From NCBI GenBank assembly GCA_002633005.1, contig NMRA01000209.1, forward strand, positions 382,569 to 446,568: 64,000 nucleotides of DNA, read 5' to 3'. The DNA comes from Phoronis australis. Taxonomy: Eukaryota > Phoronida > Phoronidae. Under the pieces are notes generated by a model. The model saw only the letters and a program-made list of their open reading frames with translations, had not been told where the DNA came from and did no database searches. This document shows, piece by piece, positions 55,231 through 64,000 of the stretch (positions are counted from its first letter, which is position 1; each line of letters opens with the position of its first letter). A program made the translations under genes and the position numbers.

Positions 55231-55867
55231 GTCTTCGTCGGATAAGCTTTCGACTAAGTCGGGATTGGCGGCGGGCTAGTTACCTTGTAGACGTTTATTA
55301 TCCTGCGTTCTGTTTCAAAATGAATTATTTCAATCCTATTATGATCCTAGCCACTGCTTATGTGAAACTGAAACACAGTCTGTCTCAGTAGATGCAATTT
55401 CATTGTAATGGCTTGGATTGCTCTTGAGTGCAAATGTTTTGAGAAGCCATCAATGAATAAATCACTGCGTTACCGGCTTTTGATGCCGGCAATAAAGGTA
55501 ATTGACCGGGCATCGAGGCCGTATGAGCGCATGCTAATTGAGTGTTTGCTGACAGAAGGCTGTTGTGAAACAATTACTCGATTTTATATTGTTGTGAATT
55601 GATACACAGGTTCTCGTGCAGCTTACCTTTACTCATATGAAAGCGTGAATACACGCTTGAGTTGAAGACCGACAAAAGCAGACGTCCTGCGTGCAGCAGT
55701 GCCAAACGAACAGAGAGCTCTTTTGATTCCCCAGTCACGTGACAAAACTAGAACTTACAACATCCGGCCACTTACGGAAACCCACGGACGAACACGAACA
55801 CACAAGACAACACGAAAGACGAGACCACACAAACCAACATTCACAACAATATGCTATGGTCACTTGT

Positions 55868-55904
55868 TAGAAACACAAATACACTTAATGTATTTGTGTT
55901 TCTA
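55868..55904. other. Perfect 16-bp hairpin followed by AATAAA
   Basis: TAGAAACACAAATACA and TGTATTTGTGTTTCTA pair exactly around the loop CTTAA. AATAAA follows at 55905-55910. Possibly a 3'-end signal of the Kolobok transcript. Copy R has an AAATAAAGATTCCCCTAAC on the same strand of the window although the copy itself is inverted. Confidence 0.5.
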
Positions 55905-56663
55905 AATAAAGATTTCCCTAACATGATCATTCAAATCAATGTTACTGTACAGCCTTTGCCCTGACTGTCTGTGGAAGGGGAACCCTACTTCGCTGCCCCC
56001 GACAAGTAAGTTAAGTTTCAGTTTCGTAGCTAATTCACATAAATAATTACATGCACATTATTTCTTTGGCCCACTAGTATAGTCTTTTCGTGACTGGAGG
56101 TTTAGTTTCTAACTCAAGCTGATTTATGTTCGTGCCAGTCCCGTCGGCCACAACGGGCCTGATCGGGTTTCGAGCCACGGGCCTGGATAACAAGCGTTTT
56201 GTGTGTTTAGAACTCAAAAAATCACAAGTATAAACAACACAAATATAGGTTCTCCTGTCTGTAATTCATAGAAGACTACTTCGAATTTATATCCGGACAG
56301 ACCCCAAACTCCTGCTACGACCGTGGTAAATTGGCCTGCCGAACTTTGTAGGCTACGGTGTGTCCAAATACCAGTAGGCCTATATCCGTAACACCGAACT
56401 AAAACAACATGTTTTTATAAGAAGTCGGTGTAATTTAAGGGTTTTACATCGAAGTTTGATGAAGCATTAAGCTGACACCACTTACCCGTGTTGTGAACTG
56501 CTGAACAGACTGCGTGTGAAACCAATTACGTCATTGGAGAATTTCAACACCTCCGTGTGCCGTCAGGTGTCAGGTAACGCAACCGAACATGCCGTTATCG
56601 AGTAGAACTACTCGATCTAAATTGATTAAAAATGCGTTGTTTTTGGGTGGCATGCTCCATTAA

Positions 56664-58200
56664 GATTAAAGGCTAGACATCATTTGGAAAAGACTAACAG
56701 TTCATTTGATCGTCGTGTGATCCTGCAAGAAGAGAGCTTGCTCAACATCAAAACCGATTGTACGATTTCATGATAAACAGGATAATAGAGGTAATGGATT
56801 CCAACACTGGGCCCTCTCTCGGTGTGCGAGCCCTTGAGAATTTGTCGATAAAACACGAACAGGGTGGTCATTTGAATTGCATCAAAGGCCCCGTTCAAGG
56901 GCTGGGCTTTTATCTATGAAAAGATCTTTATTTTCAAAGATCAGGAAATGTGCAGGAACTGATGTTATCTATCAGGTTATCGGGTCATCAATTTGCTTAA
57001 GTAACAAACAATTTCGAGCAAAAACAACGAAAAAATACGGCAATAGTTGTCTCCATTATCCTTTGCCATAGAGATGTCTCTGGCAAAATATACTTTTGTA
57101 TTTGCAGATTTGTAATATTGAATTAAAAGTTTTCTCGATTTTTCAAAATACATGTATGAATGATTAAGGATACGTTTTGCCCTCTTTTCACGAAATCTTA
57201 GATTCAATTGGCACGCCTACAAGCCATTTCACCATGTATTTAAAGGGCTCGCGAAATCGAGGCTGTTAATCTATCACTACTAGTACACGCGCGCCCTCTA
57301 GTTAATGTAAATTTTCCGAATACCCCCATTGGCCGGGTTTCCCCTTCAGTTTCACTTTGATGGGATTGCTTTGGGTATAACATATACGGCACTAATCCAT
57401 CCAAACCTTGTTTATAAATTTCCTTAATCTTCCATTTCGAGAAATGTGTCGTAGTATTTTAACTTTGTTGTTTCTAACAAATGTAATTTTGAAATCGTGT
57501 GATTTGAAATATGTACCCCCACCGTAAGGTGCACTGTAAGTTTCTTTAGTTTATTTGTATTTGTATTGAAGGTCTCTGGCCCAAATTACAATAAACAAAA
57601 CAATTAATCAGGCACATTTGCACAAGCAGTCAACCCATTTAAGAGTTGTTCTCGTCTTTTAAGGGCAAAATACACATATTTAACATCAGATATATCTGGA
57701 TTAGCGAGCAGGCGTATACAGGATTCTTGAGTTGGATGCCTCCATAGAACCGTGACTTCCTTCATAAAACGTGACCTAAGTTCATAATATCCCTTGCAAA
57801 CCAACAGGAAATGGTATTCATCCTATACAAGACCATCATTGCAAGCCATACATAATCTATTGTAATATTCCACTTTCTCGTGTCTATCCACTTCCACTTG
57901 TACGTAGTCTGTGGTTGGAGCAACGTAAACGAGTAAACACTTGAATAAGACTATTGTGTAGCGGTAACTTAAGATATGGTTCAAAACAGTACAGAGTCTT
58001 AGAGTTAGAGTAGAATTTAAGTTTTGCATTATGAGGCACTGTAAGTTTCCTGTGGCAACGGACTGTACGACTTGGTCACAACGATGATGTCATGTGCGTT
58101 GATTAGTACGAGCCTCACCGTAAGACATTTTTGGCGGTAAATGGAAATTCTGATGGGGTCGTACGATAGTAATTAGTTAATGTGAGGAGCGAAAGAAGGG
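56664..58200. other. DNA between the two Kolobok copies, first part
   Basis: No exon or repeat is recognised. Short - strand frames at 56977-57207, 57604-57804 and 57823-58029 have no domain, though the last two (with LRSRFMKEVTVLWRHPTQES) could be LINE-derived. Confidence 0.2.
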
Positions 58201-58206
58201 ATGATA

Positions 58207-58900
58207 TTTTTTTAAATAATTTATTATCATTTATAAAACAGTACAAAAACAAACAAACAAATAGGTACATCCATTCATTCATGCATGCACACCTCAGGAA
58301 AGATCGTTCTCGTATCTCGTTTAAAGTAAATAAATTCTACATGTATTTAACGTGAACAACGATATTTTCCCATTTCGCAGAGAAGCTGTTATATACAAAA
58401 TTTTTCAATGCAATTAATTTTTCAGCATTGTAGTACTCATAAGTATTTGTAATAAACCAGTGAAAATTAGGTATAGTTTTGTAACATCCCTCCTTGTAAA
58501 TGTACTGTTTGGCTACTGGAAGCAAAATGTTAAAAAGAGAATCATGCGTCTTGTAAAATCCAAGAATAACTCGATCGTTAGAGGGATTGTTGGGAAGCTG
58601 AATGCCACACTTTTGCATTAGGTGTCGGAAATCCTTCCAGAAATCTTGTACCTTGCGACATTCCCATAAAGGTGTGACAGCGTCTCTGGAGCTTCATTAC
58701 AAAAGGAGCATAAATTAGAATCCCAAACACGGATTTTGACTAAAAAGGTTTTGTTTCAATAATTCTTTGTACCATTCTAAATTGGAACCATCAAATGTTT
58801 GGATCCCTTATAATTTCATAAGGCAATGCGTATATTTTTTTTCCAATCTAAGCTATTCCCTAACTATATTTCTCATTTATACACTGACTTAGAAGGTTTC
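58207..58900 (-). mobile_element. L1/Tx1-like LINE 3' end (copy B), interrupted by Kolobok copy R
   Basis: The - strand reads WECRKVQDFWKDFRHLMQKC, then NDRVILGF, NILLPVAKQYIYK and FSAKWENI. This is the zinc-knuckle-like C-terminal end of L1-type ORF2 (LFWEC..V..FW ... I-L-G-F ... [AL]K-x-[YF]-I-[YW]-K ... KW). The frame 58618-58337 is intact at the C-terminus, then a 3' UTR shared with copy A. Its 5' continuation lies at 60577-60667, beyond the Kolobok insertion. Upstream stops show it is dead. Confidence 0.65.
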
Positions 58901-60032
58901 TTAAAGGAGCATGCCACCCAAAAAACAACGTAATTTGTATCAACTTAGATCGAGTTGTTCTACTCCATGACGGCACGTGCGGTTGCGTTACCTGACACCT
59001 GACGGCAGAAGGAGGTGTTGAAATTATACAATGACGTCATCGATTTCACACGCAGTCTGTTCAGCAGTTCTCAGCACGGGTTACTGGTGTCGGCTTATCC
59101 CTTGAAGTCATCGTTTAACACCACTAAATCATCACAATTCGATGTAAAAGCCTCAAAAATACACTGAGTTCTTATAAAAACGCGTTGTTTTATTTCGCTC
59201 TTACGGATTTATTGGTATTTGGACACAACGTAGCCAACAAAGTTCAGCAGGCCAATAGGATCCGTAGCAGGAGTTTGGGGTCTGTTCGGAGATAATTTCG
59301 AAGTATTTTCCGTGATATACAGACAAGAGAACCTAGATCTGTGTCGTTTAGACTTGTGTTTTTTTTAGTTCTAAACACAAAACGCATATTATCATGGCCA
59401 GTGGCTCGGAACCCGATCAGGCCCGTCGCCGCGGCCACCCGGATTGACTCGTCATCCCGGTCAGTGGCTCGGAAACTAATCACACATCAAAAACATCAAT
59501 CAGCCAAAGTTCAGTGGAAACTAAGCTTCCAGTCAAGAAAATACTATACTAGTAAGCCAAAGTAATGTGCAAGTGATTACATGTATGTTGTTGAATTAGC
59601 CACGAAACTGCAAATCTACTTACTCCTCGTAGCCGGGAATTCAAGTTTCGCTTTGGACACAGCACCGTCAGCGCAGAAGTTGTACATTGACAATCATTAT
59701 TTGTGTAATGTAAATGTAAATAAAGATTCCCCTAACACCTGGCTATGGGATGGAAATAGTGTTGTTTCACAACAGTTTCTGCCAGCAAACACTAAATTAG
59801 CATGAGCTCACACGGCCTCGGTGTCCCGTCAATAAGGTTTATTGCATCTAAGGCCGGCAACGCAGTGATTTATTCATCATTGCTGGCTTTTCAAATCATT
59901 TGCACTCACGAACACTCCAAAAGCATTACAAATTGCATCTAATGAGGCAGACTTTGTTTCAGTTTTATATAAGTATTGGTTAAGGTGAGAATAATTGATT
60001 TTGAAACAGATTGCTCAGTAAAAGACGCCAAC

Positions 60033-60182
60033 ATGGCAACCGTCGCAAACCCGACTGATGACGAGCTAGAGCTCATCAGTTCCGACTTACAGGCTATCAA
60101 TTTGAACAGGAATACAGTGATGAAGAAATACTTGAGAAGCGCCGTGAACAAGCTCAGACAACGGAACGTATGGAGTTATTTG
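60033..60182 (+). pseudogene. Acidic GYxFE exon with donor, antisense to THAP in copy R
   Basis: ATG at 60033 (context aacATGg) opens MATVANPTDDELELISSD. After one frame shift near 60088 the reading continues TGYQFEQEYSDEEILEKRRE and QAQTTERMELF to a good donor TTTG|GTAAGC. Against copy L the changes are conservative (S/T, E/Q, I/V, K/R), as if the protein had been selected. The Y-x-F-E-x-x-[YF]-S-x-E-E pattern recalls the segment before the Cys-rich P2X7-intracellular-like domain of multicopy invertebrate proteins; that domain is not in the element. Confidence 0.4.
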
Positions 60183-60184
60183 GT

Positions 60185-60407
60185 AAGCCGGCATTCGTCA
60201 GGCACTGGCGACGTCTGCAGGCCACAGACCTGGAGATGTTTCACGGCCTCATACTTGCAATTTACGAAGTACATTTGAATTTTCATTCTTCACTACCAAG
60301 AGCCACATCCTAAGCATTTTGGACTCTCGAGGAAGTAAAAAAAACGATATACCCGATTTCTGCACAGCTCCTTAGTTCGGACAAGCGGGAACGATGCACA
60401 GCAACAT
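60185..60407 (-). pseudogene. Broken THAP frame of Kolobok copy R
   Basis: The - strand from ATG 60407 reads MLLCIVPACPN then a stop. Further on are GISFF-like and EMF/HL-x-VCG-like remnants of the THAP domain seen in copy L. It keeps the start codon that copy L lost but has stops and indels in the domain. Confidence 0.5.
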
Positions 60408-60576
60408 AGCGGCATTCACTCTGCATATGAACCACTGACGTCGCTAGAGTCACCTTCCTCACTGGTTAACGAGACACCTCTTGGCAAGGTAAGGTCTACG
60501 GTATGCGAGGCAATGTGGATATAGACCAATTAAAACGTCAAAAAGACTAATTAAATCGGGTGGCACTCTCCTTTAA

Positions 60577-60667
60577 CGTCATTAAAAACTGAACAAATAT
60601 GTTACTCTACAACTTTTCAAATCTTTCCGTGAGTGATTGCTAAAGGCATGTAAGTAGAGTAGACATT
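60577..60667 (-). mobile_element. 5' continuation of LINE copy B
   Basis: GTCATTAAAAACTGAACAAATATG ... GTGAGTGATTGCTAAAGGCATG ... AGTAGACATTAA (given in parts of the run) matches 3356-3440 of copy A, and directly abuts the right TTAA of Kolobok copy R. Confidence 0.6.
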
Positions 60668-60669
60668 AA

Positions 60670-62090
60670 GAGTGACTCCATATAAAAACCAACAGGTAGA
60701 GTCTATATCCAAAATCACCGATTTTTTTTAAACTTAGCACATGAGTTTGGTTTGTTGAGATGTAGAAAAACCCCACTTTTTAAGATTTTTCATTCATTAT
60801 TTTTCTTTTTATGACCTGTACCTCCATTTTGCAACAAAATTGGGCGTCGAAGAAGGCATGTTTGAATGCATTTTACTAGCATGTGTGGTAAGATCAAAAC
60901 GAATGAATAATAAGAATGGAAAGGCCAATGGCTGAATAATTTAATGACATAACTTTCAAAATCCATTTTTAAATTTGTACGTTTTGAATTTGTGAGGCAA
61001 AAACGGCAATTTTCAGGTTTTCACTGAAGACATTTTCGGCCAAATTTGTCACTCTGTAGCAGCCATAACGCACCTTTCCTGAAATTGACTTTATATAATA
61101 ATTTGTTCAGTCATTCCTAACCTGTTCATAATCTAAAATAAAAAAATTATCCTCTAATGTAGTTTTTGCGTACGAAGCATTACACGAACTGCACTGCGTC
61201 CTTTTGCATGTTCTCAGTTGCCTCTGCTGCCAATAGGGGGCTCTTGGAACATATAATAAGCTTGCGAAACACGACATAAAAACCTAAGTATTTTGCAGAA
61301 AAGGCAGACAGCATTATTAATTACCATTCTCTGAAAACGGCATTGATGATTATTGCTTATTACAAGAAATATGTACGCAAATCAACTGGCAAGCGTGCTT
61401 ATAAATGATAGATGGCGCTGCTTTTGTTTACGTGGAGACTGAAGAGCATCTAGAATAAGAGCAGTAACACGAGGACCTTGCTATAATTCATGACTTCGCG
61501 AGATATTTCCCTGCATTTTAAATGAGAATACGTGGTTTTGGATAGATTTTAGAGAGGTTCATGTGTTACTGAACTCACCCCTGCCTTATTTTCTATCTGC
61601 CTTGTTCGTGCCACAGGCAAAGGAAGGCACCCAAAGTGGATATGGCCCCCTAGTGTTCAATGCAAAAAAATCCTTCAACTTGTCAATGGTCATTGTAACT
61701 TTGGGTTCATATTGCAATGTCCCTGCTGATTGCTTCAAATTTTAGTCTCCAAAATCTGGTGTTCCCCCACACATCGGGCACCTTAACGCTGAATATTTCT
61801 GCCAGGGTGATCATCAGTGGTATAAAAAGGTACACATTCACAGTCAATAGAAAATAATTCACGAGATACAATTTTATTAATGACTCACTAATGGCAGACA
61901 TGAAGTAAACAGAAGTAACGGTCTCGACTTCATATATCACACATCGTGGTATGCTACAAACTTAGGCTAAACGTTGAGCTCATTTACCACTTCATTCAAT
62001 AAATCTGACGACATAACAGCATCTTCAGCAGAAATAGCATCGTAATAAACATTGCTGCAGACAACCTCGAAAAAATCCACCATTCTGCGA
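60670..62090. other. Gene-free stretch with one small MITE
   Basis: Nothing coding is recognised. The only defined feature is the 110-bp MITE at 61462-61571. Confidence 0.25.
61462..61571. mobile_element. 110-bp MITE, second copy of the CAGTAAC family
   Basis: Starts CAGTAACACGAGGACCTTG and ends ATGTGTTACTG, sharing ACTTCGCGAGAT and ATTTTAAATGAGA with 40183-40313, in the same orientation. Confidence 0.65.
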
Positions 62091-62109
62091 TTCACTTAAC
62101 GTAACATGT

Positions 62110-63216
62110 AAACACTTTCCCAGTGGGTTCTCGTAATGTTTTCTCCATTTTGGCACTTCCGAGGGTGAACGTTTTTACCTGATTTATCTCCTTCATCGAA
62201 TATGTTCGTCAGAAAGTTCTTAACCTTTGCTGAAAATCTTGTTGACATTTTACCTTTTTCAATGCCTAACCTATTGCTTCAGCATTCGTCTCATCCACAC
62301 TGTACTCTGAGGCTGCCTCAAATGACGCTCCGTTTCTTGCATCTGAGAGCATTTCTGACCACTTTCGTGCGATGTGGTCATACGTGGTTTCCCTCTGTAA
62401 ATTTTTAGTGTGGTTACCCACATCCAAATGCTGACCTAGTTCTGCGTCTGTAGCAAAAATTTCGAGTAACCTTGCTGGGTACAGGGGAACTTTTGCTGAG
62501 GCTCTTCACTAGATACAATGACAACCTTAATTCCTGGTGTTGAAAATCCGCCATGTCAAGAGATGTTAGTGTATTTTAGAGAAATATGTTTCCCATTTTC
62601 TCAGTATTTGTAAGAAGTTACCGTCACCTACATGGAATGATTTCCAAACGCGAATTCCTTGGGTGGAATAGTGGGAATGTGAGAATGTGCTTATACCAGG
62701 AACTGAGTATTTTGGAAAAGACTTTGTTGCATCGACTGAACATGCATCCCTTCACACGGCCACTGGAAAGTAATGCTTCTTTCAAATTCAGAAAGTTTAT
62801 GATATTGTTACCTTCTGCTACCAAGTACTTTGCATGTTGTTTGAGTGGAGCGATCATGCGATCACAGAGATCCTTTCCATTCTGACTTTCACTTAAGTCA
62901 TATCTCGAAACAGAAATGCCGGTAGAATTTGGCAAGGCTGCTACGTTCAGGAGGAGAGAAGCAGAGTGGTAACATCTAGCATTACCTGTCTCTCCCATGA
63001 CTGGTCCTGTTCAGTCAGAAATTCACCGACTCTGGGTAGTACGAGTCCGTACTCTGGCACAGGCCTTGCTTTGTGAGGTACTTTCCTGTATCTCAAATGT
63101 TCAGTGGTGTCTTTGACATAACTCATTAAAGCACAAAGCTTTTGTGATCGGATTTTATGCAGAATAAACTCTAAAGGAATATGAAGACACATCGTCCGCC
63201 ATTTTGTCTCTTTCAT
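62110..63216 (-). pseudogene. Decayed member of a multicopy invertebrate gene family
   Basis: The - strand, over several frames, reads GNARCYHSASLL, ISVSRYDLSESQNGKDLCDR, NIINFLNLKEALLSSG, GIRVWKSFHVGDGNF, LGQHLDVGNHTKNLQRETTY, DHIARKWSEML, AIGxALKK and RFSAKVKNFLTNIFDEGDKS. These recall a family of long uncharacterised proteins, many copies per genome in corals and other aquatic invertebrates, with a D-N-A-x-C-Y-H core, an [IV]-x-[VI]-W-K-x-[YF] block, a C2H2-like Q-H-L-D-x-G-x-H finger, and an F-x-x-x-[VQ]-K-x-[YF]-[LM] tail. The longest open piece is 62624-62998. Stops and frameshifts at about 62610, 62500 and 62270 mark it as dead. Function of the family is not known to me. Confidence 0.45.
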
Positions 63217-63468
63217 GCTATGAACATTCCCACTAAATAAGATTGGTTCTAAACCCAGTGGTTAAGGTAAACGGTGGGGTATGGAAAATTGAACTAGACC
63301 GTATTTATCCACCTTGGCTGAGTCGTGCTCGGCTCACGATCAAAGGGAAGCCGCCAAGCTGCTCTAGTCATCGAGTCACGAGCGAGGATAATTGGCTTCG
63401 CTCATGCGGATATGATCAGCTGATTACAATCTAGCTAGCAGACTGTACTTTTTATGGAGAGAGTTTTA
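63217..63468. other. Unassigned sequence before the terminal gap
   Basis: A 63-codon + strand frame at 63243-63434 has no recognised domain. Nothing else is seen. Confidence 0.2.
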
Positions 63469-63994
63469 NNNNNNNNNNNNNNNNNNNNNNNNNNNNNNNN
63501 NNNNNNNNNNNNNNNNNNNNNNNNNNNNNNNNNNNNNNNNNNNNNNNNNNNNNNNNNNNNNNNNNNNNNNNNNNNNNNNNNNNNNNNNNNNNNNNNNNNN
63601 NNNNNNNNNNNNNNNNNNNNNNNNNNNNNNNNNNNNNNNNNNNNNNNNNNNNNNNNNNNNNNNNNNNNNNNNNNNNNNNNNNNNNNNNNNNNNNNNNNNN
63701 NNNNNNNNNNNNNNNNNNNNNNNNNNNNNNNNNNNNNNNNNNNNNNNNNNNNNNNNNNNNNNNNNNNNNNNNNNNNNNNNNNNNNNNNNNNNNNNNNNNN
63801 NNNNNNNNNNNNNNNNNNNNNNNNNNNNNNNNNNNNNNNNNNNNNNNNNNNNNNNNNNNNNNNNNNNNNNNNNNNNNNNNNNNNNNNNNNNNNNNNNNNN
63901 NNNNNNNNNNNNNNNNNNNNNNNNNNNNNNNNNNNNNNNNNNNNNNNNNNNNNNNNNNNNNNNNNNNNNNNNNNNNNNNNNNNNNNNNNNNNNN
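63469..63994. other. Assembly gap (526 N)
   Basis: A run of N; six further bases close the window. Confidence 0.99.
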
Positions 63995-64000
63995 GTTTGT

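Larger units (their letters stand above)
54714..56659 (+). mobile_element. Kolobok-type THAP transposon, copy L (1.95 kb)
   Basis: Ends AAAAGAATGCCACCC and GGGTGGCATGCTCCA are inverted repeats, flanked by TTGA (54710-54713, a one-base change from TTAA) and TTAA (56660-56663). TTAA duplication together with a THAP-domain gene is the Kolobok combination; piggyBac shares TTAA but not THAP. Most of its length is homologous, in inverted orientation, to copy R at 58905-60572 (for example 56041-56655 against 58905-59600). No DDE transposase domain was recognised, so it is non-autonomous or decayed. Confidence 0.75.
58905..60572 (-). mobile_element. Kolobok-type THAP transposon, copy R (1.67 kb)
   Basis: Ends AGGAGCATGCCACCC and GGGTGGCACTCTCCT lie between perfect TTAA copies at 58901-58904 and 60573-60576. 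Inverted relative to copy L and homologous to it along both halves. The element sits inside the LINE copy B, so it is younger than that LINE. No catalytic domain recognised. Confidence 0.8.

Overview
The window is nuclear DNA of an animal, most likely a marine invertebrate. It is AT-rich, has one gene split by GT-AG introns of up to about 20 kb, contains two assembly gaps, and is crowded with short DNA transposons. Frequent TACATGTA motifs, THAP-bearing transposons and L1-like LINE tails would suit a cnidarian such as a coral or anemone. That assignment is inference from repeat flavour, not proof.

The one confident host gene is on the + strand, 9631-50114. Its seven exons join in frame, every junction obeys GT-AG, and they encode a 451-residue SLC16/monocarboxylate-type transporter of the major facilitator superfamily. 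Introns 1 and 2 (10.6 and 20.6 kb) hold most of the mobile DNA; introns 3-6 are 1.7-2.3 kb.

Region by region: 1-9.6 kb is upstream DNA with a LINE tail, a foldback built of a 15-16-bp repeat, a second retrotransposon remnant and a CA microsatellite. Intron 1 (9.8-20.4 kb) holds a GTCGGC-rich foldback with a 6-bp target duplication, a fragment of a dispersed MITE and a 179-bp MITE. Intron 2 (20.5-41.1 kb) holds a full MITE, a candidate two-exon 40-codon gene whose own intron carries a 6.3-kb element with CTTAAG-repeat arms, a THAP transposon nested inside a MITE, and a small MITE. Downstream of the transporter (50.1-64 kb) are a TIR element covering its possible poly(A) site, a 1.87-kb relative of the 179-bp MITE, two inverted TTAA-flanked THAP elements of Kolobok type (one inside an L1-like LINE), and a decayed member of a multicopy invertebrate gene family.

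No rRNA, tRNA, CRISPR array or bacterial-style operon is visible. Apart from the transporter, almost all open frames are short, broken or transposon-derived. Coordinates of repeats were set by eye from matching termini and may be off by a few bases.
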